A stretch of 64,000 nucleotides of DNA from Methylobacterium currus (GTDB lineage: Bacteria > Pseudomonadota > Alphaproteobacteria > Rhizobiales > Beijerinckiaceae), in assembly GCF_003058325.1 (NCBI RefSeq), contig NZ_CP028843.1, positions 3,965,501 to 4,029,500 of the forward strand, in the 5' to 3' direction. The notes beneath the pieces are model-generated. The model saw only the letters and a list, made by a program, of their open reading frames with translations, ran no database searches and had not been told where the DNA came from. Below, one piece after another: positions 16,921 to 25,619 of this stretch (positions within the stretch are counted from its first letter, which is position 1; each line of letters starts with the position of its first letter). A program made the translations under genes and the position numbers.

Positions 16921-17811
16921 ATGGACCTTCTCGCCCTCGCCGACTTCAACCTCGTTGCCCGCCATGGCGGGTTCGGGCGCGCCGCTCGGGCGGCCGGACG
17001 CCCGAAGGCGACGCTGTCGCGCCGGGTCTCGGAACTGGAGGGCGCGCTTGCACTCCGTCTGTTCGAACGCGGCGCCCGCACGCTGACGCTCACCGAGGAG
17101 GGGCGGGCCCTCCACGAACGGACTGGGATGCTGCTGGCCGAGCTCGACGAGACCGCGGCGGCCATCGCCTCGGGCGGCGCGAAGCCGCGCGGCCGGCTGC
17201 GGGTGAGCGCGCCACTCCTGTTCTCGCAGGTGGCCATGGGAAAGCTCGCGGCCGAGTTCGCCGTGAAGCACCCGGAGGTCCGGCTGGAGGTCACGACGGA
17301 TGACCGGGCCGTCGACATGGTCGAGGAGGGCTACGACCTCGTGATTCGGGTCAACCCGGAGACCGACGAAAGCCTGGTCGGCCGCGTCTTCCTGCGCGAC
17401 CGGCTGGTCGTCGTGGCCAGTCCAGCCCTCGGGCAGCCTCGGGGCAACCGGCCCGTTCCGGCCGTGGTGCGCGGTCCGGGCGGTGGCGACAGCTGGAAGG
17501 TGAAGGTGCAGGACGGGACGCCGCGCATCCCGTTCGAGCCGGTCCTCAGGCTGTCGTCGATGATCATGGTCCGCGACGCGGTCCGGGCCGGCGTCGGGGC
17601 CGCCTCGCTCCCCATCTCGCTCGTGAGCCACGACCTGGCCGCGGGCAGGCTGGTCCACTGGGGCGACGTCGAGGGGCCCGACATCGCGCTCTGGACACTG
17701 TACCCCTCCCGCCGGCTGCTCAGCGCCCGCGTCTCGGCGTTCCTCGACCACCTGAAGCAGGCGTTTCCGCAGGGCACGCCGGACGAGTTGGCGTCCTACA
17801 TCGGCACGTGA
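16921..17811 (+). CDS. LysR-family transcriptional regulator
   Basis: 296 residues from ATG 16921; a GTG three codons earlier is possible. The helix-turn-helix region reads MDLLALADFNLVARHGGFGR, AAGRPKATLSRRVSELEGAL and LRLFERGARTLTLTEEG. The effector domain follows (GRLRVSAPLLFSQVAMGKLA to the end). It is divergent from the NmrA-like gene and has an oxidoreductase gene downstream, so it probably controls one or both. Small inverted repeats sit in both promoter regions. Confidence 0.9.
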   Translation: MDLLALADFNLVARHGGFGRAARAAGRPKATLSRRVSELEGALALRLFERGARTLTLTEEGRALHERTGMLLAELDETAAAIASGGAKPRGRLRVSAPLLFSQVAMGKLAAEFAVKHPEVRLEVTTDDRAVDMVEEGYDLVIRVNPETDESLVGRVFLRDRLVVVASPALGQPRGNRPVPAVVRGPGGGDSWKVKVQDGTPRIPFEPVLRLSSMIMVRDAVRAGVGAASLPISLVSHDLAAGRLVHWGDVEGPDIALWTLYPSRRLLSARVSAFLDHLKQAFPQGTPDELASYIGT

Positions 17812-17954
17812 GTACGGGCCGGCGCCCCGAAGCCTGCGCGTCATCGAAGGTGCGGCGGGCGTCCTCGATCAGCGGCTCGCGCTCGCGTAATCAGCCCGTG
17901 AAGCTCTTCCAGGGTTGGCAGCCAACGTGCGCCAGCCGTCTCGCATGTGGAACG

Positions 17955-17971
17955 GTACGTCTATATCGTAC
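17955..17971. promoter_or_regulatory. Candidate operator upstream of the SDR gene
   Basis: GTACG and CGTAC form an inverted repeat around TCTATAT. The centre shares CTATATC with the candidate operator at 16880, which suggests the LysR regulator between them may bind both. Confidence 0.3.
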
Positions 17972-18040
17972 GACTATTCGCCCATTCACGGATCGCTAGC
18001 TTTGGCCTCGTGAGAAGCAGCCAGCTTCCCGGAGGCAGCC

Positions 18041-18696
18041 ATGCAAACCGTATCGAGCGAACCCCGACCGAAGATCCTGGTTCTCGGCGCCACCGGCGGG
18101 ACGGGCAGGCGGATCGTCGCCCAGGCCCGGCACGCGGCTTCGACGTGACGGCGTTGGTGCGCTCACCTGGGAAGGCAGACGTCCTCCCTGGTGCCAGGCT
18201 GGCGGTGGGCGACGCCCGCGACCCGAAGGTGCTGCGAGAGGCTCTGAGGGGGCGGGACGCGGTGGTGAGCGCGCTAGGCACGCCGGCAAGCCCGTTCCGG
18301 CAGGTGACGCTCCTGTCCGAGGTCACCCGTACCCTGGTCGACGCCATGAAGGCCGAGGGAGTTGCGCGCCTCGTCGCGATCACGGGAATCGGTGCGGGTG
18401 ACAGTCGGGGGCACGGCGGCTTCGCTTTCGACCGCCTGATCTTCCCGCTGCTCCTACGCCACGTCTACGCCGACAAGGACCGCCAGGAGGCCATCGTCAG
18501 GCGGAGCGGCCTCGACTGGGTGCTCGTCCGTCCCGCCGTCCTGAGCGATAAGGCCGGCCGTGGCGCCGTCCGGGCGCTCACCGACCTGTCAGGCTTCCAT
18601 GGCGGGAGCATCACCCGCGAGGACGTCGCGCGCTTTGTGCTCGACCAAGTCGATGCCGACGCGTGGCTCGGTCGAACCCCCTTGATCACCTGGTGA
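18041..18696 (+). pseudogene. NAD(P)-binding SDR-like gene with a -1 frameshift
   Basis: Starts at ATG 18041 behind GGAGG (MQTVSSEPRPKILVLGATGG, with the Rossmann motif GATGGTG). Around 18132 the frame must change to continue as RGFDVTALVRSPGKADVLPG and on to the stop at 18696. The sequence GCCCGGCACGCGGC would read ALARG if one T were restored (GCC CTG GCA CGC GGC). The rest is intact, including LVAITGIGAGDSRGH and the C-terminal LDQVDADAWLGRTP. It is either a pseudogene or a sequencing error. The family is the NAD(P)H-binding atypical SDRs. Confidence 0.8.
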
Positions 18697-18720
18697 GCGC
18701 GTATGCGAGCCGACGCCGCC

Positions 18721-19472
18721 TCAGGCGGCGCGACCGGCCAGGACGACGGCATCGGCGCCGGCGGGCAGGCTGATCGGGCAGGCCGGGTCGGTCACGGCGC
18801 GCCAGACCGCCTCGGCCACGTCGAAGGGGCGTGTCACCTCGGTCTCGGGCTGCTGCTGCCATGACGCGAAGACCTTCTGCACCAGGTCGGCATAGGGCTC
18901 GGGGAAGCCCCCCGTCATGCGGGACCGTGCGCTCTGCCCGAAGGCCGTCTCCGGCGCCCGTCCGGGGATGACGAGCCTCGCCCGCACGCCGAACGGCTCC
19001 AGCTCCAGGGCCAGGGATTCCGTGAAGGCGTTCACCGCGGCCTTGCTCGCCGTGTAGACGGAGAGCAGGTGCAGGGGCTTCTGGGTGACGCTCGAAGAGA
19101 CGTTCACGACGACGCCAGCCCTGCGCTCCCGGAACTGCGGCAGCACCGCCTGGGTCATGGCGAACGTTCCGAACGTGTTCGTCTCGAAGATCTCGCGCAC
19201 GACGTCCATCGGCGTGCCTTCAAGTGCGTTCAGCCAGCCGATGCCGGCGTTGTTGACCAGGACGTCGATGGGCCCGGCGGCCTCGACGGCTTGGCGGATG
19301 CTCGCCGCGTCGGTGACGTCGAGGGCGAGCACGCGCAGGCGATCGGTGGCGGGCAGGTTCACCTCGCGCGGCGTGCGCATGGTGGCCACCACGTTCCACC
19401 CCCGGTCTAGGAAGAGGCGGGCGGTCTCAAACCGAACCCGGACGAGCAGCCGGTGATCAGGACGGTTTGCAT
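18721..19472 (-). pseudogene. Short-chain dehydrogenase with an N-terminal frameshift
   Basis: From ATG 19472 the frame reads MQTVLITGCSSGFG and then breaks. After restoring one base near 19430 it continues FETARLFLDRGWNVVATMRT to the stop at 18721. The classical SDR features are otherwise intact: TGxxxGxG cofactor motif, NNAG, catalytic Ser in NVSSSV, and YTASK (Tyr-x-x-x-Lys). It is divergent from an AraC-type gene, which probably regulates it. As with the gene at 18041, assembly error cannot be ruled out. Confidence 0.82.
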
Positions 19473-19567
19473 GTCGGCTCCAACAAGTTGTGACCGTCGT
19501 TGGATAGATCCGGCCTGCGGGACGGGCTACAATCGCACGTCCCGATCTTATTAGCGTCAGTCCGGAA

Positions 19568-20479
19568 ATGGCCGATCCGCTCGCCGATGTCGTCACCCTC
19601 CTCCGGCCGAGCGCCGCGTTCTCCAAGTCCGTGAGCGGCTCGGGCCCGTGGCGCGTTCGCCGGGCGGAGCACGGTCGTCCGTTTTACTGCGCCGTCCTTG
19701 ATGGATCCTGCGGCCTGGCGGTCCGGGGGCGTGACAGGGTGATCCTGGAGCCGGGGGACTTTGTCCTCGTCCCGGCCGCGGACGCGTTCGAGATGTCGAG
19801 CCCCACGCCCCCGACCGAAGGCTCCGAGACGATGCCGGTCGAGATGCGGCCCGGCGAGTTCCGGATCGGGCATGAGGATGGGCCGGCGGACGTCCGGCTG
19901 CTCGTCGGCTACTGCACCTTCGGCTCGCCCGATGCTGGGCTGCTGGTGTCGCTCCTGCCGAGCCTCGTCGAGGTCCGGGGCCAGACCAGGCTCGCCTCCC
20001 TCGTGCACCTCGTCGGCGAGGAGGCGCGCCAGCGCAGGCCCGCGCGCGACCTCATCCTGACGCGGCTGCTGGAGGTCATGCTGATCGAGGCACTGCGCTC
20101 CATGAACGGTCCCGCGACGTCGCCGGGCCTCGTGCGGGGGCTCGGCGACGAGCGCCTGGCCGCGGCCCTGCGCAGGATGCACGAGCGACCGACCGCGTCA
20201 TGGACCGTCGCGCGCATGGCGCAGGAGGCGGGGCTCTCGCGCTCCGTGTTCTTCGAGCGGTTCAGGCGAGCGGTCGGGGTCGCGCCGATGGAGTACCTCC
20301 TCGACTGGCGGATGGTCCTGGCGAAGGACCTCCTGCGTCGCGAGGGCGGCGGCGTCGCCGAGGTGGCCGCGCGGGTAGGCTACGGCTCCGCGAGCACGTT
20401 CAGCGTGGCGTTCTCCCGCCATGTGGGCCTTCCGCCGGCCGCGTATGCGCGGGAGCGAGGCGTTCGCGAAGTCGCATGA
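19568..20479 (+). CDS. AraC-family transcriptional regulator
   Basis: 303 residues. The N-terminal half is a cupin-type sensor domain of the AraC-binding (cupin_6) group (RAEHGRPFYCAVLDGSCGLA, VILEPGDFVLVPAADAFEM). The C-terminal two helix-turn-helix units are clear: TVARMAQEAGLSRSVFFERF and GVAEVAARVGYGSASTFSVAF followed by RHVGLPPAAYARER. It is divergent from the frameshifted SDR gene across 95 bases, the usual arrangement for a regulator and its target oxidoreductase. Confidence 0.9.
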   Translation: MADPLADVVTLLRPSAAFSKSVSGSGPWRVRRAEHGRPFYCAVLDGSCGLAVRGRDRVILEPGDFVLVPAADAFEMSSPTPPTEGSETMPVEMRPGEFRIGHEDGPADVRLLVGYCTFGSPDAGLLVSLLPSLVEVRGQTRLASLVHLVGEEARQRRPARDLILTRLLEVMLIEALRSMNGPATSPGLVRGLGDERLAAALRRMHERPTASWTVARMAQEAGLSRSVFFERFRRAVGVAPMEYLLDWRMVLAKDLLRREGGGVAEVAARVGYGSASTFSVAFSRHVGLPPAAYARERGVREVA

Positions 20480-20683
20480 CAAGGCGGGCCGCGACCGGAC
20501 CGGGAACACGCCCAACCGCCACGAGCCGTCGGCCGGCGGTCGCGGGTCAGGCTTGCGACCGCGCCCGGTCGAAGAGCGTCCCGCCTCCGTCGTTGATGAC
20601 CCCCGGCGTAGCTCGCGCGGAACACCGGCCGACGCAGCCGCTTTGCCATCCGGTCGGGGCATCTCGGGCAAGGGGCGGCGAAC

Positions 20684-21157
20684 ATGCGGGAATACGGGGC
20701 CTCGTTCGGCATCGGGTTCGTGGCGGGGATGCGCAGCATGTCCGCCTGCGCCGCGCTGACGTGGGCGGCATCGCAGGGCCGGACGCGCGGCGACTTCATC
20801 CCCGCCGGTCCGGGCGCGCGGGCTCTTGCCACGACGGCCGCCGCGGCCGAGATGGCCGGCGACAAGATGCCGTTCGCACCCGACCGCCGCATCCCGCCTT
20901 CGTTCGCGCTCCGGCTCGCCATCGGCGCGGTCGGTGGCTGGGTCCTGGCCGGCCGGCGTGCCTCGCCCGAGTACGGCGCACTGGCCGGCGTCGCCGGCGC
21001 GGTCGCGGGCACGCTCCTCGGGCGAGGCGCCCGGGGCGGGGACTCGCGGACATCTACAGGACGAGCCCGGGGCCTTGCCGAGGACGCCGTCGCCGTCGGC
21101 CTCGCCGCTTTGGTGGTCGCATCGGCGGAGACGAAAAGGCACCGGTCATCGCCGTGA
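20684..21157 (+). CDS. DUF4126-like small membrane protein
   Basis: 157 residues with several short hydrophobic segments and many Ala/Gly: SFGIGFVAGMRSMSACAALT, FALRLAIGAVGGWVLAG, GALAGVAGAVAGTLLG and AEDAVAVGLAALVVA. This spacing and the MRSM motif match the DUF4126 family of unknown function. The ATG at 20684 follows a purine-rich site. The segment between the last two helices (GARGGDSRTSTGRARG) is unusual and might hold compensating frameshifts. Confidence 0.65.
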   Translation: MREYGASFGIGFVAGMRSMSACAALTWAASQGRTRGDFIPAGPGARALATTAAAAEMAGDKMPFAPDRRIPPSFALRLAIGAVGGWVLAGRRASPEYGALAGVAGAVAGTLLGRGARGGDSRTSTGRARGLAEDAVAVGLAALVVASAETKRHRSSP

Positions 21158-21222
21158 GGCGGCCTGGCGCCGGCTCAAGCGTATCGAGCGGCGTCGGCTT
21201 ACCAAGTGGATCACATCGGCTT

Positions 21223-21255
21223 CGCGCAGCATGCGTTGGAGCCACATGCTGCGCG
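21223..21255. repeat. Perfect 11-bp inverted repeat
   Basis: CGCGCAGCATG and CATGCTGCGCG flank an 11-base loop between the convergent DUF4126 and DUF892 genes. There is no T-run, so it is not a classic terminator, but the position suggests a transcription-end hairpin for both. Confidence 0.6.
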
Positions 21256-21284
21256 TCGCGGGACCCCGAGGGTTGGTCGGTCGC

Positions 21285-21761
21285 TCAGGCGCCCATGATC
21301 GTGGCGGCGATCTCGTTGTGCCGCTCGTCGGCCGCCTTGGCCTCGTCGAGGGAGGTTTGCATCGCTGGCGCCGTTCCGCTCAAGCCGGCCTGCTCGGCGT
21401 AGGCGCGGATCGTGCCGAAAGCCGTGATCCAGTAGTGCAGTGCGAGCTGGCCGGTGGCGATGATGCCGAGGTCGCGCGAATCGTCATCGGGCGCCTGCTG
21501 GCGGATCTGGCGGCTGACCTCGTAGAGGCCTTCCAGCACCGGGTTCTTCTGCTCGCCGCTGCCGCCCGCCTCCTGCAGGGCCTGGTCGATGCGTTGCGCC
21601 CATTGCTGCGAAGTCTGGTTGCCCTGCTCCAGGGCCGCCTTGAGGTCGGGATGGTGGGCGTCGTGCCGGATCTCGTCGGTGGCCTGCGCGGCGACCTTGC
21701 CGCCGTTCTTCATGGCAGCGAGCTCTTGGGCCACGAGCGTCTTGAGAGCGTCGTTGTTCAT
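21285..21761 (-). CDS. DUF892 ferritin-like protein (YciE/YciF type)
   Basis: 158 residues from ATG 21761, behind an excellent GGAGGACGACG ribosome binding site. The sequence is helical throughout (MNNDALKTLVAQELAAMKNG, ATDEIRHDAHHPDLKAALEQ, GLYEVSRQIRQQAPDDDSRD, ALHYWITAFGTIRAYAEQAG) and ends in ADERHNEIAATIMGA, matching DUF892, a ferritin-like four-helix fold linked to stress responses in many proteobacteria. Glu and His residues in the helices could bind metal. A longer frame upstream is rejected. Confidence 0.82.
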   Translation of the reverse strand: MNNDALKTLVAQELAAMKNGGKVAAQATDEIRHDAHHPDLKAALEQGNQTSQQWAQRIDQALQEAGGSGEQKNPVLEGLYEVSRQIRQQAPDDDSRDLGIIATGQLALHYWITAFGTIRAYAEQAGLSGTAPAMQTSLDEAKAADERHNEIAATIMGA

Positions 21762-21941
21762 CGTCGTCCTCCGGGTGGGAGCGTCGACGCAGGATGCGGC
21801 CGACACCACGGAGAACGCCCAAAAAGCAAGCTGCACCTCGTGTGCGACGATAAATGTCAGTTGCTTTATGATAACCGGCTGAATTCAGCCAGGTATTGGT
21901 TGGGATTGGCGCTTGCACTTACCATCAAGATCAGAAAAGCA

Positions 21942-22226
21942 TTAGAATTCAAACAACCAGGCTGGCCGTTGAGCGCGGCCATTGCTGGGACAGTGTAAGT
22001 CAGAGATAGGCATGACCCGGCGCTTCCGTCGCACGAACAGCGTGCGGTAGACGTCCGACGTCGAACGGTCGAGCGGCCGTAGCTCCAACGCTGCGGGAAG
22101 GGTCGCTTTGGGCGCCGGGGAAGGCGCTGCCAACATTTCAGGGCTGATGACCACGGTGGCGATGTGGCCCGCGGGCACCGCCGAGTAGCCGTCAGGCAAG
22201 GTCGTGGCGGTCGGGATGGGCTGCAT
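21942..22226 (-). pseudogene. Truncated GNAT acetyltransferase N-terminus
   Basis: The frame begins with LPDGYSAVPAGHIATVVIS and continues through LELRPLDRSTSDVYRTLF, which resembles the start of a GNAT acetyltransferase group I recall from Methylobacterium (P-x-G-x-I-A-x-V-V, then YRALF). After that the sequence turns Arg-rich and stops, so the acetyl-CoA-binding core is missing. I infer a 5' remnant left by a deletion or insertion near 22030. Confidence 0.45.
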
Positions 22227-22358
22227 CGGCCCCTACGGCAAGTGGATGAGCGACCGCGGTCAAAGCGGGACCGGAGCGTCCGTCGAGAACATCTGGATGG
22301 GATGACTACCTCGGTCCCGCAACGGCCCGGTCGGGGTCGGAAGCGGCGGTTCGCTGCG

Positions 22359-23567
22359 CTAATCGGCGGTGGCGGGCCGCGGCTCGCTTCGCGCCCTCCG
22401 GTGGGTGAAGCCGACCAACGAAGTCACGGCCAGCATCATGCCCGCGACGGCCGCCAGGGTCACCGGGAGGGACGCCACTGTCAGGACCGCGCTGGCCAGG
22501 ATGATGCCGACCGAGTTCGCCGTGCGCAGGAGGGCGAACGCCTCGGCACGCCTGTGCGCCGGGGCGAGCGCGTCGAACACGAGCGAGTAGTAGGTACCCA
22601 GGGGTGCCAGGACGAAGCCCATCAGCACGGCGCCGGCCACGGTCAGGGCGAGGGACGCATCGAGGGCCGCGAGCAGCGAGCCGACCGTCATCACCGACAA
22701 CTGGGCCAGGACGGATGTGCGGGAAGCCTTCAGATTCCGGACGCTGACCCACACGCCGCCCGCCACGGAGGCCAGGCACAGGGGGACCGTGAACAGGATG
22801 GCCATCGCCGGTTCGTGGCCGAAGCTCAGCGCGAGGGCGACGGCCCCGATCTCGATGGCCGCCACCGCGGCGCCGCCCGCGGTCGCGCACAGCAGCCAAA
22901 GCAGCATGGGAGCGCTGACGACCGAACCACCGGTCTCCGGCGCGTCACCGGCGCATGCCTCTCCTGCGGAGGGAACCAGGAGAGCCGGAACGGCGCCCAG
23001 CACCGCGATGGTGGCAACCGCGAAGGCTGGGGAGACAGTGCCCACCACCGACGCCAGGACCGGGGCCAGCACGAAGGTCACCTCGTTGAGCGTGGCCGCG
23101 ATCCCGAGGGCGCGCGGCAACCGAGCCTCGGGCGTCAACCGGTTGAGCGTGGAGCGCAGGTACCCGTAGGCCGCGCCGTTGACCGATCCCGAGACCGCCG
23201 CGCAGGCGACGAGCCACGGCAGCGCCACCTCGCGCGAGACCAGGACGGCCATGCAGCCTAGCGCGAGCGTGCGGATGCCGACCAGGATCCTGAGGAACGC
23301 CGCCGCGCGCATGGCCGTGCCGAGCCGGGCGACGGGCACGGCGCCGACGACCTGCGCGAGCGTCATGGCAAGGACAATGGCTGCCCCGCCGCTGGCGTCC
23401 CCGGTCAGGCCCAGTGCGACCAGCGAGAACGCGACCGGAGCTGCCGCCTGCAGGACGCCCATGGCGGCGGCGGAGACGAACCAGCGCAGGAGGGCCAGGC
23501 CGTCCGGCGGCGTCTGGGTGGCGATGGCGTCGGCGCGGGAGACGGGGGCGTGAAGTCGTTCGGTCAT
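22359..23567 (-). CDS. MFS transporter
   Basis: 402 residues from ATG 23567 (MTERLHAPVSRADAIATQTP). About twelve hydrophobic segments are visible, with a short Arg-containing loop (ARLGTAMRAAAFLRILVG) after the second helix as in major facilitator proteins. The central loop is acidic (PSAGEACAGDAPETGG). The pattern is that of a drug- or metabolite-efflux MFS; no specific substrate can be given. The longer frame to 23642 is rejected because the ATG at 23567 opens the family-typical short cytoplasmic leader. Confidence 0.82.
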   Translation of the reverse strand: MTERLHAPVSRADAIATQTPPDGLALLRWFVSAAAMGVLQAAAPVAFSLVALGLTGDASGGAAIVLAMTLAQVVGAVPVARLGTAMRAAAFLRILVGIRTLALGCMAVLVSREVALPWLVACAAVSGSVNGAAYGYLRSTLNRLTPEARLPRALGIAATLNEVTFVLAPVLASVVGTVSPAFAVATIAVLGAVPALLVPSAGEACAGDAPETGGSVVSAPMLLWLLCATAGGAAVAAIEIGAVALALSFGHEPAMAILFTVPLCLASVAGGVWVSVRNLKASRTSVLAQLSVMTVGSLLAALDASLALTVAGAVLMGFVLAPLGTYYSLVFDALAPAHRRAEAFALLRTANSVGIILASAVLTVASLPVTLAAVAGMMLAVTSLVGFTHRRARSEPRPATAD

Positions 23568-23702
23568 CGAGAGCCGGGATGCCGCGGCACCATGAACGTA
23601 TTTCCTTTCCGGCGCCGCGAAGCGTTGCCGAGGGCGGGACAAGCGAGGGCGCCGCGAACCGGTCGCGGCGCTCTTGTCGTTAGGTCCGGTTGCCGGACGA
23701 GG

Positions 23703-24155
23703 CTACGCTGCCTGTCGGGCCGCAAGAGGTTGCGCCTTCGGGAACCGCCCGAGGGCATCCGGATGGCCGAGGGCGTTCGAGAGCGCGAGCGCGCCGTTGC
23801 CCAACAGGGCCTGCGCGGCGAGCGCCAGGGCCCAGAACGCCGGGTACTCCCAGCCGCCCTTGGTGAACAGCCAGCCGTTGCCGGAGTGGGCCCAGGTCGC
23901 GCCGAGCAGGACCGGGAGCGCGGCGAGCGCGGCGTAGCGGGTCTGCAGGCCCAGGACCAGCATCAGCCCGGTCACGGCCTCGACGGCCATGACGGCCCAG
24001 GCGAGCGGGCCGGGCAGGCCGAGCTTGTCGAAGAACGCCGAGGCCCCGTCCATGCCGAAGACGAAGGGTTTGAGATACGGGCCGTGGGCGATGAGGGCGA
24101 AGCCGAGCGTCACGCGGAGCAGCGTCGTGCCGTAGGCGGCGGGGGTTTGGGTCAT
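23703..24155 (-). CDS. DoxX-family membrane protein
   Basis: 150 residues with four hydrophobic helices: TTLLRVTLGFALIAHGPYLK, AWAVMAVEAVTGLMLVLGLQ, AALAALPVLLGATWAHSGNG and YPAFWALALAAQALLG. R14 followed by GFALIAHG, and the glycine-rich second helix, are typical of DoxX/DoxD-like proteins, which act with oxidoreductases in the membrane. A LysR gene starts divergently about 100 bases upstream and is the likely regulator. Confidence 0.88.
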   Translation of the reverse strand: MTQTPAAYGTTLLRVTLGFALIAHGPYLKPFVFGMDGASAFFDKLGLPGPLAWAVMAVEAVTGLMLVLGLQTRYAALAALPVLLGATWAHSGNGWLFTKGGWEYPAFWALALAAQALLGNGALALSNALGHPDALGRFPKAQPLAARQAA

Positions 24156-24258
24156 GTCTCGGCTCCCGATGGAGAATTGTCTCGCTTGCGCACCGTCATG
24201 ATGTACCCTGTGCTCTGACGCATGGGGAGTTGCGAGTTTGCCGATATCATCCGCGGAA

Positions 24259-25146
24259 ATGCACAGGGGCGACTGGGACGACCTTCGCTACGTGCTGGCC
24301 GTCGCGCAGGCCGGGTCGCTCGCGGCCGCGGCGCGCGCCCTGGGGGTCAACCACTCGACGGTGCTCCGCCGCCTCGGCGCCTACGAGACCCGCCTGGGCG
24401 TGCGGCTGTTCGACCGCCATCCCTGGGGCTACGTCCCGACGGCGGCCGGCGAGGAGATGGTGCGGGGCCTCGCCGCCGTCGACGGGGTCATCCACGACGT
24501 CGAGCGCCGCGCGGCCGGGCTCGACCGCAGGCTCACCGGCACGGTGCGCCTTTCGACCACGGACACGCTCGTCGCCTCGGTCCTGCCGCGGGCGCTGGCA
24601 TCGGTGCGGGCGGCGCACCCCGGCATCACGCTGGAGGTGTCGACCGCGAACGCCTTCGCCGTCCTAACCCGGCGCGAGGCGGACATCGCGCTGCGGCCGA
24701 CCCCCAAGTCGCCGCCCGAGAGCCTGATCGGCCGGCAACTCGCGGTCGTCCCCTACGCGGTCTACGGTGCGCCGGCCTATCTGGACGGACGCCCGCCGGA
24801 CACCGCCCTCGCGGACCACGCGTGGCTCCGGCCCGACGCCTCTCTGCAAGACACCGCCGCCGCCCGATGGCTGCGGGCAAACCTGCTGGACTGCGAGCCG
24901 GTGCTCCGGGCCGACACGTTCGTCGCCCTGCGCGACCTGGCGCGCGCGGGCATCGGCCTCGCCCTGCTCCCCTGCTACCTCGGCGAGGCCTCCGAGGGAC
25001 TCGTGCGCCTGCCGGGCAGCGACGTCCTCGACCTCGCCTCGACGCTCTGGGTGCTGACCCACGAGGACCTGCGCCGGGTCGCGCGGGTCGATGCCGTGGT
25101 GACGGCGCTGGTCGAGGGCCTCGCGACCGCCCGCTGGTCGCCTTGA
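24259..25146 (+). CDS. LysR-family transcriptional regulator
   Basis: 295 residues from ATG 24259; a TTG at 24238 is an alternative. The helix-turn-helix is WDDLRYVLAVAQAGSLAAAA followed by LGVNHSTVLRRLGAYETRLG and VRLFDRHPWGYVPT, typical of a LysR subfamily found next to DoxX and redox genes. The effector domain follows (GTVRLSTTDTLVASVLPRAL). It is divergent from the DoxX gene. Confidence 0.9.
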   Translation: MHRGDWDDLRYVLAVAQAGSLAAAARALGVNHSTVLRRLGAYETRLGVRLFDRHPWGYVPTAAGEEMVRGLAAVDGVIHDVERRAAGLDRRLTGTVRLSTTDTLVASVLPRALASVRAAHPGITLEVSTANAFAVLTRREADIALRPTPKSPPESLIGRQLAVVPYAVYGAPAYLDGRPPDTALADHAWLRPDASLQDTAAARWLRANLLDCEPVLRADTFVALRDLARAGIGLALLPCYLGEASEGLVRLPGSDVLDLASTLWVLTHEDLRRVARVDAVVTALVEGLATARWSP

Positions 25147-25162
25147 GCGGGCGCCGCCGTGT

Positions 25163-25483
25163 CTACTGGGAGGTGGAAAGCTTCATCGTCACCAGGCCGC
25201 AGACGATGAGCGCCGCGGCGAGAATGCGCATGGGGCTCGCCTGCTCGCCCAGCACGGCGATGCCGACGACGAAGGCGCCCACCGCGCCGATGCCGGTCCA
25301 GATGGTGTAGGCCGTGCCCAAGGGCAGCGTGCGCATGGCTACCGCGAGCAGCCAGAAGCTGCCGACCATGCCCGCCGCCATGACGAGCGTCGGACCAATC
25401 TGGGTGAAGCCCTCGGACTGCTTCATGGCGTAGGCCCAGACGATTTCCAGGAAACCTGCGCCGACGAGATAGATCCAGGCCAT
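25163..25483 (-). CDS. SMR-family transporter (SugE/Gdx-like)
   Basis: 106 residues with four transmembrane helices. The first helix WIYLVGAGFLEIVWAYAMKQ carries the conserved membrane Glu (E13), and the fourth has VLGEQASPMRILAAALIVCG. The AxGLEIxWAxxMK-type N-terminus places it in the SugE/Gdx branch (guanidinium or quaternary ammonium export) rather than the EmrE branch. The ATG at 25483 follows AGGAGGGCC, a strong ribosome binding site. Paired hairpins lie just upstream. Confidence 0.87.
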   Translation of the reverse strand: MAWIYLVGAGFLEIVWAYAMKQSEGFTQIGPTLVMAAGMVGSFWLLAVAMRTLPLGTAYTIWTGIGAVGAFVVGIAVLGEQASPMRILAAALIVCGLVTMKLSTSQ

Positions 25484-25501
25484 GCGGCCCTCCTAAGAGA
25501 G

Positions 25502-25549
25502 CCGGGCCGACCCGGACATTGCTTCCCACGATGGGCGGGGTCGTTCCCC
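25502..25549 (-). promoter_or_regulatory. Two GC-rich hairpins in the 5' leader of the SMR gene
   Basis: On the minus strand GGGGAACGACCCC (25537-25549) and CCGGGTCGGCCCGG (25502-25515) form two short hairpins about 21 bases apart, just before the AGGAGG site. The layout resembles the guanidine-II (mini-ykkC) riboswitch, but only the first loop contains ACGA and the second lacks the expected ACGR. Confidence 0.3.
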
Positions 25550-25619
25550 GTCGCCTGCGTATGCGGCGATGGCCAGGGAATACGACATCCACTCCCCAGT
25601 CAAGCGTTCCTGGCCGCGA

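Noticed and set aside
15949..17844. A 631-residue protein combining an Arg-rich N-terminus with the NmrA domain
   Set aside because: The upstream half is antisense to a good LysR gene; the NmrA start at 16818 is family-typical.
22164..23261. Plus-strand frame rich in Arg/Gly/His opposite the MFS gene
   Set aside because: Shadow of a transmembrane transporter; no domain, no start signal.
24222..25310. Plus-strand frame overlapping the LysR gene in another phase
   Set aside because: Arg/Gly/Pro-rich shadow; the LysR frame has a clear helix-turn-helix and effector domain.
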